Below are positions 55,027 to 64,000 of a stretch of DNA of 64,000 bases, in pieces (position 1 is the stretch's first letter; every line of letters begins with the position of its first letter). The DNA is taken from contig NZ_JAUCBM010000010.1 of NCBI RefSeq assembly GCF_030362795.1, positions 41,961 through 105,960 of the forward strand, written 5' to 3'. This DNA is from Pseudochrobactrum kiredjianiae (GTDB taxonomy: Bacteria > Pseudomonadota > Alphaproteobacteria > Rhizobiales > Rhizobiaceae). A program made the translations under genes and the position numbers. The notes under the pieces were generated by a model that was not told where the DNA came from, made no database searches, and saw only the letters and a list, made by a program, of their open reading frames with translations.

Positions 55027-55945
55027 AAATTCTGAAACATCGGAGATGGTACGTGTCGCAGGTCAATCACCTCAATGGGCAAGCGGCGTGGTTCCTATCG
55101 CAATCGTTATGATCAGTCTTAACGAGGGCCATAACATGACTGCAGTGCTGGAAAACATTAAAGGTTTTGCTGCCGAGGTTTTCCTTGTCGATAGCTATAG
55201 CAGCGATGAGACGGTGGATATCGCGCTTGCGCACGGGGTTCATGTTGTACAGCGCAAATTTCGTGGTTTCGGCGACCAATGGAACTTTGCCATGAGCGAA
55301 CTGCCGATTACCGCACCGTGGACGATGAAGCTTGATCCGGATGAACGGCTGACAGACGAGCTCAAAAAAAGTATTCGCGGGATTATTGAAAAAAACGGAG
55401 CCAACGCTTTTACGCTGCGTCGACGGCTTTGGTTTATGAACCAACCACTTCATGTGATACAGGTCATTTTGCGAGGATGGAAAACAGGTACGTGTCACTT
55501 TAGTGACGTGCTTGTGAACGAGCATCCCTTGGTGGAAGAACATGCAACTAATACTGTGGGCTTCTTAGAACACCATGACAGTCCTGATTTACATCATTGG
55601 TTTGAGAAACAAAACCGGTATTCATCGGCGGAAGCTCTTAGTACCTATCGGGGCAGTAGACTCGCGTTTTCGCCTCGACTCTTTGGCAACCAACTTGAAC
55701 GCAGGATGTGGGTAAAGTCGAAACTCATGCACATGCCATTTCGTTCGCTCATTGTCTTTTTGTATTCTTATTTATGGCAGGGGTCTTGGCGAGCGGGACG
55801 CGTTGGTTTGACCTGGTCGCGGATGAGATCTGATGTCTACAGAATGCGAGCACGAAAGCTGTTTGAAATGCGTTTGAACGGCAGAGAATTGAGCATACCC
55901 GCCTCACCGGCTGGGCAGCCGCATCCTCGCGTCCAACAATTTTGA
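55019..55945 (+). CDS. Family GT2 glycosyltransferase (WaaE/KdtX-like)
   Basis: I start at ATG 55019 overlapping the previous stop. The 308-residue GT-A enzyme has IAIVMISLNEGHNMTAVLEN at the nucleotide-binding N-terminus, VFLVDSYSSDETVDIA (D-S-x-S-x-D), LDPDERLTDELKK (D-x-D-like site) and a C-terminal part ending LFEMRLNGRELS. A hydrophobic helix, SLIVFLYSYLWQGSWRAGRV, may bind the membrane. This is the WaaE-type subgroup used for LPS core or O-chains. The donor is unknown. Confidence 0.87.
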   Translation: MTENSETSEMVRVAGQSPQWASGVVPIAIVMISLNEGHNMTAVLENIKGFAAEVFLVDSYSSDETVDIALAHGVHVVQRKFRGFGDQWNFAMSELPITAPWTMKLDPDERLTDELKKSIRGIIEKNGANAFTLRRRLWFMNQPLHVIQVILRGWKTGTCHFSDVLVNEHPLVEEHATNTVGFLEHHDSPDLHHWFEKQNRYSSAEALSTYRGSRLAFSPRLFGNQLERRMWVKSKLMHMPFRSLIVFLYSYLWQGSWRAGRVGLTWSRMRSDVYRMRARKLFEMRLNGRELSIPASPAGQPHPRVQQF

Positions 55946-55952
55946 GGCCCTC

Positions 55953-58082
55953 ATGAAACAAATTCTCCAATCTCTTAAAACGGGCTTCACGGAAGTTGCT
56001 GAGGTGCCTTGTCCGGCGCTAGGGCATCGGCAGGTGCTAGTGCGTACTTCTTGTACACTGGTTTCAGCCGGCACCGAGCGCATGCTGGTTGATTTCGGTA
56101 AAGCAGGATTAATCGGTAAGGCGCGCCAGCAACCTGATAAGGTTCGTCAGGTTCTGGACAAGATCCGCACCGACGGGCTGGTACCGACGCTTGAAACTGT
56201 GCTCAACAAGCTAGATCAGCCGCTACCGCTTGGCTATTGTAATGTCGGGAATGTGTTGGCAATAGGGGCTAACGTTTCGGGTTTTACAGTCGGCGATCGG
56301 GTCGTTTCCAATGGCAAGCATGCCGAAGCGGTTTCTGTGCCGGTTAACCTGTGCGCTGCTGTTCCCGATGCAGTCTCGGACGATGAGGCAGCCTTCACCG
56401 TGCTGGGGGCAATCGCCTTGCAGGGCATAAGGCTGGTGCAGCCCACCCTTGGTGAAGCCGTAGTCGTGACGGGTCTCGGCTTAATCGGCCTGATGACCGT
56501 ACAATTGCTACGCGCGCAGGGCTGTCGCGTGCTTGGTTTGGATTACGATCCGGCCAAACTGCGGATTGCGGAAGGATTTGGGGCTGAAACCGTCGATCTC
56601 TCGAAGGGAGCCGATCCTATGGTGGCCGCGCAGGCGTTTTCGCGTGGGCACGGAGTTGATGCCGTTATTATCACGGCCTCCACCAAGAGCAGCGAACCTG
56701 TGCATCAGGCTGCATTAATGAGCCGCAAACGTGGTCGCATTGTGCTGGTTGGCGTGACAGGTCTTGAGCTATCGCGGGCAGATTTTTACGAGAAAGAACT
56801 GAGTTTTCAGGTTTCCTGCTCCTACGGTCCTGGTCGTTACGATCCTAATTATGAAGAAAAGGGTCAGGACTATCCAATCGGTTTTGTTCGCTGGACCGAG
56901 CAACGCAACTTTGAAGCTGTGCTTGATATGATGGCAAGCGGACGGATCGATGTAAAACCGCTGATCTCGCACCGTTTCAATCTGGCCGATGCACCAAAAG
57001 CCTATGATATTGTAAGCGGTTCTGAACCTTCGCTCGGCATTCTGCTCGATTACTCAGAAAAGGATGTAAAATCGGCTGAAACGCTGATGCGCCGTACAGT
57101 ACAGCTTACAGCGGTTGTGCCCACTACGGCGGGCAAGGTTGCTTTGGGGGTGATCGGATCAGGGAATTATGCGGGCGCAGTGTTGATTCCAGCATTCAAC
57201 AAAGCTGGTGCGCGGCTGGTAAGTGTAGCATCTAATGCCGGCGTCAGCGGGCTGCATGTCGGGCGGAAATTCGGCTTCGAAAAAACAACCACTGACGTTG
57301 CTGATGTGCTCGCAGACCCCGATATTAATGCGGTCGTGATAGCGACGCGGCATGACACCCATTCCGGACTCGTCTGTCGTGCCTTGCAAGCCCGTAAACA
57401 TGTTTTCGTCGAGAAACCACTCGCGCTGACATATGAAGAGCTTACCGAGATCGACACAGTGAGGGATGCTGTCAGCGCAGAAACCGGCAGAACGCCGCTT
57501 GTTATGGTTGGCTTCAATCGCCGGTTTGCACCACAAATCCAAAAAATAAAAATCCTACTTGAAGGCGCATCCGGACCTAAAGCGTTTGTGATGACCGTTA
57601 ATGCGGGGAGTATCCCTGCTGAACATTGGTCTCAGGATCGTCTCGTTGGCGGGGGCCGCATTATCGGCGAAGCCTGTCATTTCATTGATCTGCTTCGCTA
57701 TTTGGCCGGGGTGCCGTTTGCCTCGCATGATATTCGGATCATGGAGGCGAATATGGGCGACACGGCAACGATAACGCTAACCTTTGTGGATGGCTCGATT
57801 GGTACGGTTCATTATTTTGCCAATGGTTCGAAGAGCTTTCCCAAGGAACGGCTTGAGGTGTTTTCAAACGGCCGCATTCTCCAACTTGATAATTTCCGTC
57901 GCTTGCGTGGGTTTGGTTGGCCGGGCTTCAATAAAATGAATTTGTGGCGACAGGACAAGGGCCAGAAAGCTTGTGCCGCAGCCTTTGTAGTGGCAGTAGA
58001 AAAGGGCGGCCCCGCGCCGATCCCTTTTGAAGAGCTGCTCGAGGTTAGCAATTTGACCATCAAGATAGCAGAGAAAGCGTAA
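55953..58082 (+). CDS. Bi-domain oxidoreductase (MDR fused to Gfo/Idh/MocA)
   Basis: The 709-residue protein joins an N-terminal zinc-type alcohol dehydrogenase-like (MDR) domain (about residues 1-350; CTLVSAGTERMLV, TGLGLIGLMTVQLLRAQG Rossmann) to a Gfo/Idh/MocA domain (about residues 375-709; GVIGSGNYAGAVLIPAFNKA, VFVEKPLALTYEEL, GEACHFIDLLRYLAG). Fused enzymes of this type occur in surface-polysaccharide clusters, often next to a heparinase-like gene, as here (two genes downstream). A role in oxidising or epimerising the uronic or amino-sugar residue is suggested by the family, but the reaction is unknown. Confidence 0.86.
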   Translation: MKQILQSLKTGFTEVAEVPCPALGHRQVLVRTSCTLVSAGTERMLVDFGKAGLIGKARQQPDKVRQVLDKIRTDGLVPTLETVLNKLDQPLPLGYCNVGNVLAIGANVSGFTVGDRVVSNGKHAEAVSVPVNLCAAVPDAVSDDEAAFTVLGAIALQGIRLVQPTLGEAVVVTGLGLIGLMTVQLLRAQGCRVLGLDYDPAKLRIAEGFGAETVDLSKGADPMVAAQAFSRGHGVDAVIITASTKSSEPVHQAALMSRKRGRIVLVGVTGLELSRADFYEKELSFQVSCSYGPGRYDPNYEEKGQDYPIGFVRWTEQRNFEAVLDMMASGRIDVKPLISHRFNLADAPKAYDIVSGSEPSLGILLDYSEKDVKSAETLMRRTVQLTAVVPTTAGKVALGVIGSGNYAGAVLIPAFNKAGARLVSVASNAGVSGLHVGRKFGFEKTTTDVADVLADPDINAVVIATRHDTHSGLVCRALQARKHVFVEKPLALTYEELTEIDTVRDAVSAETGRTPLVMVGFNRRFAPQIQKIKILLEGASGPKAFVMTVNAGSIPAEHWSQDRLVGGGRIIGEACHFIDLLRYLAGVPFASHDIRIMEANMGDTATITLTFVDGSIGTVHYFANGSKSFPKERLEVFSNGRILQLDNFRRLRGFGWPGFNKMNLWRQDKGQKACAAAFVVAVEKGGPAPIPFEELLEVSNLTIKIAEKA

Positions 58083-58084
58083 GC

Positions 58085-59197
58085 GTGGGCGAGAACTTGA
58101 ACCCCAGTATCGACATCATTGCCGGTGCACGACCAAATTTTATGAAAATTGCGCCGATCATCCACGCGCTGGAAAAGCATAAAGCTGAAGGCGGGTCTTT
58201 GCGCTATCGGCTTATCCATACAGGGCAACATTACGACACCCGCATGTCAGGAGATTTCTTTAGCCAATTGAGCATCCCGGCACCCGATGTCAATCTGGAG
58301 GCTGGATCGGGTACTCAAGCAGAGCAGACGGCAGCAATTATGGTACGTTATGAAAAGCTGCTGCTCGAAGCGCCCAGCAAGCTTTGCCTCGTCGTTGGCG
58401 ATGTTACCTCCACGATGGCCTGCGCCATAGCTGCGCAAAAGCTGAGAGTTCCGGTTGCTCATGTGGAAGCCGGTATTCGTTCAGGCGATTGGAGCATGCC
58501 GGAAGAAATCAACCGCATGGTGACGGATTCCATCACCAATTGGTTTTTTACGACGAGTGAGGAAGCTGGCAAAAACTTGCGTGCAGGTGGTGTCACATCT
58601 GAACGTATTTTTTTTGTTGGGAATACAATGATCGACACGCTGCTGGCAAATCTCGACCGGTTGCGTCCACCGTTGTTCTGGAATGAACTGGGTCTTTGTT
58701 CGGGGGAGTATTTCGTTGTCACGATGCACCGACCATCCAATGTGGACGCTGGTGCTTCCTTTGAACGATTGCTCATGGCGATTGGCGAAGGTGCTCGTGG
58801 ATTGCCGGTAATTTTTCCCGTACATCCGCGTACGGCGCGGACATTAGAGACAATCCCCGGGCTGCCATTGACAATAAAATTCGTAGAACCTCAGCCCTAT
58901 CTCGAGTTCAATTATCTAGTGCGTAACGCGAAAGCTGTGTTAACCGATTCAGGTGGCATCACTGAAGAGACAACAGTGTTGGGTGTTCCTTGCATGACCT
59001 TGCGCGAAAATACGGAACGACCAGAAACCGTTACCATCGGGACTAATGAGTTGCTCGGAACCAACCCGGCAGCTCTTGCGCCTGCATTCGAACAGCTCTT
59101 TGATGGCCACTGGAAAAAGGGCAACATTCCTGAAAAATGGGATGGACAGACAGGCCAACGTATTGTGACTGCTCTGGAAAGTCTGCTTCTCTCATGA
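58085..59197 (+). CDS. wecB: UDP-N-acetylglucosamine 2-epimerase (non-hydrolysing)
   Basis: The 370-residue protein (GTG start at 58085, 2 bp after the previous stop) has the Epimerase_2 signatures AGARPNFMKIAPIIHALEKH, HTGQHYDTRMSGDFFSQL, AHVEAGIRSGDWSMPEEINR and DSGGITEETTVLGVPCMTLR with ERPET. It interconverts UDP-GlcNAc and UDP-ManNAc. With the UDP-sugar dehydrogenase at the end of the operon it gives UDP-ManNAcA. It overlaps the heparinase-like gene by ATGA. Confidence 0.92.
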   Translation: MGENLNPSIDIIAGARPNFMKIAPIIHALEKHKAEGGSLRYRLIHTGQHYDTRMSGDFFSQLSIPAPDVNLEAGSGTQAEQTAAIMVRYEKLLLEAPSKLCLVVGDVTSTMACAIAAQKLRVPVAHVEAGIRSGDWSMPEEINRMVTDSITNWFFTTSEEAGKNLRAGGVTSERIFFVGNTMIDTLLANLDRLRPPLFWNELGLCSGEYFVVTMHRPSNVDAGASFERLLMAIGEGARGLPVIFPVHPRTARTLETIPGLPLTIKFVEPQPYLEFNYLVRNAKAVLTDSGGITEETTVLGVPCMTLRENTERPETVTIGTNELLGTNPAALAPAFEQLFDGHWKKGNIPEKWDGQTGQRIVTALESLLLS

Positions 59198-60828
59198 CTC
59201 CAACGTCTGTACGCCTCTATTGGGAAACTCTGCGTCATCTGCGGCCAGTCCAGTTCTATGGTCGGATATGGTTCCGGATCGCTAACCCAAAAGCTGACTC
59301 GCGCCCAGCGCCAGCCCAACGGAAACACAAAGGGAGTTGGGTGAAACCTGCACATAGAGAGCAGAGCCTGACAGGACCAGACGAATTTTTTCTTTTGAAC
59401 GAGGTACATTCGTTATCGCAACATAGTTGGGATGATCCAGCACTGGCAAAACTGTGGCGTTACAACCTTCATTATTTTGACGACCTGAATGCCAAAGGCT
59501 CAACGGCTCGCGTGGAATGGCATAAAGCACTGATTGCGCGCTGGATCGTGGAAAACTCTCCTACGAAAGGATCAGGCTGGGAGCCTTATCCAACCTCGCT
59601 CAGGATCGTTAACTGGATAAAATGGGCGTTAGTGGGGAATTCGCTCACGCCTGATATGGTTCACAGTCTGGCTATACAGGTACGATGGTTAACGCAGCGG
59701 CTGGAATATCACTTGCTGGGCAATCATCTCTTCACAAACGCCAAGGCGCTTGTCTTCGCGGGTTGTTTTTTTGAAGGCCCTGAAGCGGCAGCATGGCTGC
59801 ATCAAGGCATGCGCATATTGGCACGTGAAGTTCCCGAACAAATCTTGACAGATGGTGGTCATTTTGAACTTTCACCAATGTATCATGCGCTGGCGCTTGA
59901 AGACATGCTTGACCTCGTGAATGTCATACGCAGTACAGGGCTTCCAATACCGAAGTTGTGGGGCGAAAAGCTCGTCACCATGCGCGATTGGCTTGATAGC
60001 ATGTGCCATCCGGATGGCGAGATTGCGTTTTTCAATGATGCGGCTATGGGTATTGCACCTTCACCCGATGAACTGGAACATTATGCAATTAGGCTAGGCC
60101 TTGCGCCAAAAGCCGCACTACCTACAGGATGCACATGGCAAAGTGATAGTGGCTATATTCGTATCCAGCAAGGATGTGTCGTTGCCCTGCTTGATGTTGC
60201 AAAAATTGGGCCAGACTACTTGCCAGGCCATGCCCATGCTGACACATTATCATTCGAACTATCGGTTGCTGGGCAGCGAACCATCGTCAATTCAGGCACT
60301 TCTGTATATGGAGATGGCCCGGAACGCTTACGCCAGCGGGGCACGGCCGCGCATAATACCGTGGTAGTTGACGCAGAGAACTCATCCGAGGTCTGGTCAG
60401 CTTTCCGTGTTGCGCGCCGCGCTCGACCCAAACCACCGTTAATAGAAATGAATGAACAAGGTTGGGACGTCTCCTGTGCACATGACGGATATCGTCGGCT
60501 TGTAGGAAAGCCAGTACATCACCGCGCTTGGAAATTCAAAGTTGGCAGCCTAATCGTGTCAGATAGAATTGAGGGCAGTGATAGCCATGCTGAAGCGATG
60601 TTCCACTTCCATCCAGATTTGTCTCTCTCACTATTAGAAGATGGTTGTTCGGGGAATTTGGCTATGGATGATAATGTTTTACTACGCTGGAGAATTCACA
60701 AGGGAACAGCAAGGTTAGAGCGCTCGACTTGGCATCCTGAATTTGGTATTTGCCATCCGTCACAACGGCTGGTTATCGAACTCTGCAATACTGAAAGTAT
60801 TATCGAATTCTTCTGGCCTAACACATGA
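59194..60828 (+). CDS. Heparinase II/III-family (alginate lyase-like) protein
   Basis: I start at ATG 59194, overlapping the wecB stop; 19 more upstream codons are possible but unlikely. The 544-residue protein has the helical N-terminal heparinase domain (WRYNLHYFDDLN, the SGWEPYPTSLRIVNWIKW motif, FELSPMYHALALEDMLDLVN) and the C-terminal beta-sandwich domain with LPGHAHADTLSFELS and GTAAHNTVVVD. No signal peptide is seen, so it may act in the cytosol, or it is exported by an unusual route. It could trim lipid-linked chains or act as an uronate lyase during export. Confidence 0.87.
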   Translation: MTPTSVRLYWETLRHLRPVQFYGRIWFRIANPKADSRPAPAQRKHKGSWVKPAHREQSLTGPDEFFLLNEVHSLSQHSWDDPALAKLWRYNLHYFDDLNAKGSTARVEWHKALIARWIVENSPTKGSGWEPYPTSLRIVNWIKWALVGNSLTPDMVHSLAIQVRWLTQRLEYHLLGNHLFTNAKALVFAGCFFEGPEAAAWLHQGMRILAREVPEQILTDGGHFELSPMYHALALEDMLDLVNVIRSTGLPIPKLWGEKLVTMRDWLDSMCHPDGEIAFFNDAAMGIAPSPDELEHYAIRLGLAPKAALPTGCTWQSDSGYIRIQQGCVVALLDVAKIGPDYLPGHAHADTLSFELSVAGQRTIVNSGTSVYGDGPERLRQRGTAAHNTVVVDAENSSEVWSAFRVARRARPKPPLIEMNEQGWDVSCAHDGYRRLVGKPVHHRAWKFKVGSLIVSDRIEGSDSHAEAMFHFHPDLSLSLLEDGCSGNLAMDDNVLLRWRIHKGTARLERSTWHPEFGICHPSQRLVIELCNTESIIEFFWPNT

Positions 60829-60911
60829 TGGTTTGCTTCCTGGCTGCATCGCAGTATCCGCTCAAGATTTTTTTCGCATTTTCATAACCGTCAAGTTGCA
60901 ACAATCTGACG

Positions 60912-62207
60912 ATGAAATACTCTAACTCGGAACACGCTCTCTCAATGAAAATCCTTTTCCTGACCGACAATTTCCCGCCAGAAGTGAATGCTCCTGCCAG
61001 CCGAACCTACGAGCATTGTCGTGAGTGGGTTAAGGCAGTTGATCAGGTCACAGTAATCACCTGTGCTCCTAACTTCCCCACCGGTGTACTTTTCGAGGGT
61101 TACCGCAACAGGCTCTTCGCGCGAGAAACTATGGATGGAATAGAGGTGATCCGAGTCTGGAGTTACATAACAGCGAATGAAGGTTTTCTGCGCCGTACGC
61201 TGGACTATCTGAGTTTCATGGTTGCGGCCATTCCTGCTAGTTTGCGAGTTAAGAAGCCTGATGTGGTGGTTGCAACGTCGCCGCAGTTCTTTACTATCTG
61301 CGCGGGATATGTAGTTAGCAAATTACGTCGCATACCCTTTGTTCTGGAATTACGCGACCTGTGGCCAGAATCTATCCGGGCGGTGGGAGCGATGAAACAG
61401 TCTTTCATCCTAGATTGGCTCGAAAAATTGGAGCTCTTTCTCTACCGAAGGGCTACATTAATCATTGTGGTTACTAATTCTTTCAAAGCAAATCTTGTGG
61501 CGCGCGGTATTGAGGCAAAAAAGATTCATGTTGTTACTAACGGTGCCGATCTTTCCCGCTTCCAACCTTTGCAAAAAGACAGCGGCCTGGTTGAGACGCT
61601 GGGTCTGCAAGGTAAGTTTGTTGCTGGTTATATCGGTACGCATGGATTAGCACATGGCCTAGAAACACTGATAGAGGCCGCTCGCCAGCTTCAAGAAGAA
61701 GGTCGCGATGATATCCATCTTCTTTTTCTTGGGGGTGGTGCATCCAAGAAAGCTCTGATGGCACGTGTAAAAGAACAGGGCATCAGAAACGTGACCTTTG
61801 TCGATTCGGTACCTAAAGCAGATGTCGTTCGGTATTGGTCATTGCTTGACGTATCGATTATCCATCTGCGCAAGACGGATCTATTTAAGACTGTTATTCC
61901 CTCAAAACTGTTCGAGGGCATGGCAATGGGAATCCCAGTTTTGCATGGTGTCCAAGGGGAGTCGGCACAGATCGTCCAGAACGAGGACGCAGGACTAACT
62001 TACGAACCTGAAAACGCTGTGGAACTAGCCAGTTTGCTTATTAAATTTGACGATAATCGGGAATTGGCATCAAGACTGGGACGGAACGGGCTGGCGGCTG
62101 CGCGCAAATATGACCGCCAGCATTTGGCAAATCGAATGCTTCATCTCATCAAGACTACAAGGCGCTGTGTAAACAAGGACGAACGAGAAAAAAATGAAAA
62201 ATCATGA
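60912..62207 (+). CDS. Family GT4 glycosyltransferase, WbuB-like
   Basis: The 431-residue frame (ATG 60912; ATG 60945 is an alternative and gives the family's MKILFLTDNFPPEVNAPASR start). Motifs: TYEHCREWVKAVDQVTVITC, PNFPTGVLFEGYRNRLFARE, SPQFFTICAGYVV, LRDLWPESIRAVGA, TNGADLSRFQP, YIGTHGLAHGLETLIEAA, and the late TVIPSKLFEGMAMGIPVLHG. This is the WbuB/WcaI-like subgroup (L-FucNAc or similar transferases). The C-terminus overlaps the dehydrogenase gene by 14 bp. Confidence 0.88.
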   Translation: MKYSNSEHALSMKILFLTDNFPPEVNAPASRTYEHCREWVKAVDQVTVITCAPNFPTGVLFEGYRNRLFARETMDGIEVIRVWSYITANEGFLRRTLDYLSFMVAAIPASLRVKKPDVVVATSPQFFTICAGYVVSKLRRIPFVLELRDLWPESIRAVGAMKQSFILDWLEKLELFLYRRATLIIVVTNSFKANLVARGIEAKKIHVVTNGADLSRFQPLQKDSGLVETLGLQGKFVAGYIGTHGLAHGLETLIEAARQLQEEGRDDIHLLFLGGGASKKALMARVKEQGIRNVTFVDSVPKADVVRYWSLLDVSIIHLRKTDLFKTVIPSKLFEGMAMGIPVLHGVQGESAQIVQNEDAGLTYEPENAVELASLLIKFDDNRELASRLGRNGLAAARKYDRQHLANRMLHLIKTTRRCVNKDEREKNEKS

Positions 62208-63549
62208 CAGAAATTCAACCGGCCTTTTTCACAAGGTAGCCGAAAAAATTAGAAACCTAGAAGCTGTCGCCGGTGTCATCGGGCTTGGCTATGTCGGTCT
62301 GCCACTTGCTGCAGCTATGGCGCGTAGCGGATTCCGAACAATTGGCTTCGATATTGACGCTGACAAGGTGTCTCGCCTCAACAAGGCGGAATCATATATT
62401 GATGCAGTCACATCTGAACAGCTTTCTGATTATATAAGGAAGAACTTGTTCCGCGCTACCTGTGACTCCGCCGAACTAGCCGATTGTGATGTTATTATTA
62501 TCTGCGTACCGACCCCTTTGTCAAAACAACGCGAACCTGACCTTAGCTACATTGTGCTAACGGCGCGAATGATTGCCAAATATTTGCGCGAGGGACAACT
62601 GATCGTGCTAGAATCGACTACTTATCCCGGTACAACCGAAGAGGTGGTAAAACCTATATTGGAAGAAGGAGGGCTTCTTAGTGGCAGCGACTTCTATCTT
62701 GCGTTCTCACCAGAGCGCGAAGACCCAGGAAACGCACATTTTGGCACCACGACGATACCCAAGGTTGTCGCGGGAGATGGCCCCAACGCTTCAGCTCTCG
62801 CCGAGGCCTTCTATGGAGCGGTGGTCGAGCGTGTGGTGATGGTCTCTTCGCCATCAACTGCAGAGGCTGTAAAAATTACAGAGAACATCTTTCGAGCCGT
62901 CAATATCGCCTTGGTTAATGAGCTTAAGGTGATCTACGATGCGATGGGTATTGATGTTTGGGAGGTTATTGATGCGGCGGCTTCGAAACCGTTCGGCTAC
63001 ATGCCATTTTATCCTGGACCTGGTCTTGGGGGGCATTGCATTCCCATTGATCCGTTTTATCTCACTTGGAAATCAAGGGAATACGGGCTCTCAACTCGCT
63101 TTATAGAACTTGCAGGTGAAATTAACCTGGCGATGCCGCAATATGTTATCGCCAGTTTGGAACGTGCACTCGACGAACATTTGTCAAAATCACTGGGCTC
63201 CGCGAAGGTTCTAATCGTAGGTCTCGCCTACAAAAAAAACGTATCAGATATCCGGGAAAGTCCATCGTTAGCGTTACTAAAGTTGATGGATCAACGTGGT
63301 ACAAGTATTGGGTACTTCGATCCATATGTACCAAAGGTACCGATCACGCGTGATCATGCCGCACTTGCAGGCCAGCATTCTATTAAGCTTACACCAGAGC
63401 TCGTTGAAACTTACGATGCAGTCATAATTGCCACCGATCATGATAACGTCGACTACGATTTGTTACAAAGACATTCCAAGCTGATTTTGGATACCCGTAA
63501 CGCGTTTGGCAAACGTGGTTACAAATCTGAAAAAATTATTAAAACATAA
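62194..63549 (+). CDS. UDP-N-acetyl-hexosamine 6-dehydrogenase (WbpA/WecC family)
   Basis: The 451-residue protein has the UDP-glucose/GDP-mannose dehydrogenase three-domain layout: NAD motif GVIGLGYVGLPLAAAMARSG, VPTPLSKQREPDLSYI, STTYPGTTEEVV, TENIFRAVNIALVNELKVIY, and the catalytic Cys in GPGLGGHCIPIDPFYLTWKS (Cys in HC). It oxidises C6 of UDP-GlcNAc (WbpA/TviB) or UDP-ManNAc (WecC) to the uronate with two NAD. Sequence looks nearer to WbpA, while the adjacent WecB would supply UDP-ManNAc, so the substrate is open. It is the last gene of the operon. Confidence 0.9.
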   Translation: MKNHDRNSTGLFHKVAEKIRNLEAVAGVIGLGYVGLPLAAAMARSGFRTIGFDIDADKVSRLNKAESYIDAVTSEQLSDYIRKNLFRATCDSAELADCDVIIICVPTPLSKQREPDLSYIVLTARMIAKYLREGQLIVLESTTYPGTTEEVVKPILEEGGLLSGSDFYLAFSPEREDPGNAHFGTTTIPKVVAGDGPNASALAEAFYGAVVERVVMVSSPSTAEAVKITENIFRAVNIALVNELKVIYDAMGIDVWEVIDAAASKPFGYMPFYPGPGLGGHCIPIDPFYLTWKSREYGLSTRFIELAGEINLAMPQYVIASLERALDEHLSKSLGSAKVLIVGLAYKKNVSDIRESPSLALLKLMDQRGTSIGYFDPYVPKVPITRDHAALAGQHSIKLTPELVETYDAVIIATDHDNVDYDLLQRHSKLILDTRNAFGKRGYKSEKIIKT

Positions 63550-63572
63550 TAAGACTGTGTCTATAGTATAGT

Positions 63573-63600
63573 GTTTTGGGGGTGGACGCGCCCCCAAAAC
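63573..63600 (+). terminator. Probable terminator of the polysaccharide operon
   Basis: A perfect 10-bp stem GTTTTGGGGG/CCCCCAAAAC with an 8-base loop, 24 bp after the dehydrogenase stop. There is no T run, so Rho-independent action is not certain. It could also be an IS end feature. Confidence 0.55.
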
Positions 63601-63692
63601 GGAGCGTTGTATATGGATGCACTTGTCGGCGGATTTCGACGTACTCAGCCCAGCGTACGATTGAGTGCGCTCCAACCAAGGCCAACTTTTGT

Positions 63693-64000
63693 TTACTGAA
63701 TTGCAAACTTACGTGTATGCAGCGGTTTGACCATGTTAGATTTGTAATGCCCCATCAATGACTCTGCCCTGGCGCGTTGGCAATAACCGGTAATGGCTTG
63801 CCAACCTACCCGGCTAGATACTGCGATAGCATTACGGTTCCAGTCACGCTGATCCGGTGGATCATAACGGGGGTTGTGTCGCATATGTGGAACGGCCCTG
63901 ATAGCAAGGTTTTTCTGCATTGATGGCCCATGGGACGGTGCAGTCATATGTTCGGCCTGTTAATGCGGCTTTATTCCCGCTGGCCATGATGATATCCGCG
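63693..64000 (-). mobile_element. IS5-family transposase remnant running off the window edge
   Basis: On the minus strand the segment reads PRYDPPDQRDWNRNAIAVSS then GWQAITGYCQRARAESLMGH and YKSNMVKPLHTRKFAIQ, with a stop at 63693. It is the C-terminal half of an IS5-type DDE transposase. Upstream (63948-64000) another frame is used. The tail ends short of the family's usual C-terminus. A piece of the same element occurs at 37848-37950. Confidence 0.72.

Overview
The window looks like chromosome (or a large secondary replicon) of an alphaproteobacterium of the order Hyphomicrobiales, most probably a Brucellaceae relative (Ochrobactrum/Pseudochrobactrum type). The grounds are the genes (CheR/CheB/HWE-kinase signalling block, CsbD and KGG stress proteins, N-acetylglutaminylglutamine amidotransferase, two EcfG-type GGAAC-N16-CGTT promoters) and the IS families. 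The genus is inference. Backbone base composition is moderate, and the hipBA and integrase-remnant segments (about 25.8-28.2 kb and 34.8-36.4 kb) are visibly more G+C rich.

Layout. 1-5654: a signalling operon (hybrid histidine kinase with three receivers, CheR, CheB, a receiver/HisKA_2 kinase, then a single-domain receiver). 5.9-25.7 kb: a stress-protection region (two CsbD-like proteins, AI-2E transporter, PRC-barrel protein, DUF3606, KGG protein, small membrane proteins, the NAGGN amidotransferase with a GCS2-type ligase). It is heavily cut by IS3, IS6, IS110 and IS481 elements and contains pseudogenes of a transglutaminase-like protein, a D-2-hydroxyacid dehydrogenase, trehalose-6-phosphate synthase and a response regulator. 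25.8-37.9 kb: accessory DNA with integrase debris, two different HipBA modules with clear operators, a tRNA-Gly 3' fragment that may be an att scar, two unknown genes with their own terminators, a large serine recombinase and a dead IS1595 element. 38.1-39.9 kb: glmS. 40-45 kb: IS481, IS3, IS110 and IS5 debris, a broken ardC, and an internally deleted group II intron sitting exactly in an IS3 orfB. 45.6-63.5 kb: a 13-gene, mostly translationally coupled surface-polysaccharide operon. The right edge runs into an IS5 remnant.

How the genes work together. The polysaccharide operon encodes an initiating sugar-phosphate transferase, a PglK-like ABC flippase, a pyruvyl transferase, five glycosyltransferases, a Wzy/ligase-type membrane protein, a fused MDR-Gfo/Idh oxidoreductase, a heparinase-like protein, UDP-GlcNAc 2-epimerase and a UDP-HexNAc 6-dehydrogenase. 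Together these suggest a lipid-linked repeat unit containing ManNAcA or GlcNAcA, flipped by an ABC protein and polymerised outside. The stress genes fit a general-stress (EcfG) regulon: a perfect promoter precedes both csbD and the NAGGN amidotransferase operon. The many IS copies, in-frame stops and homopolymer frameshifts show a segment in active decay.
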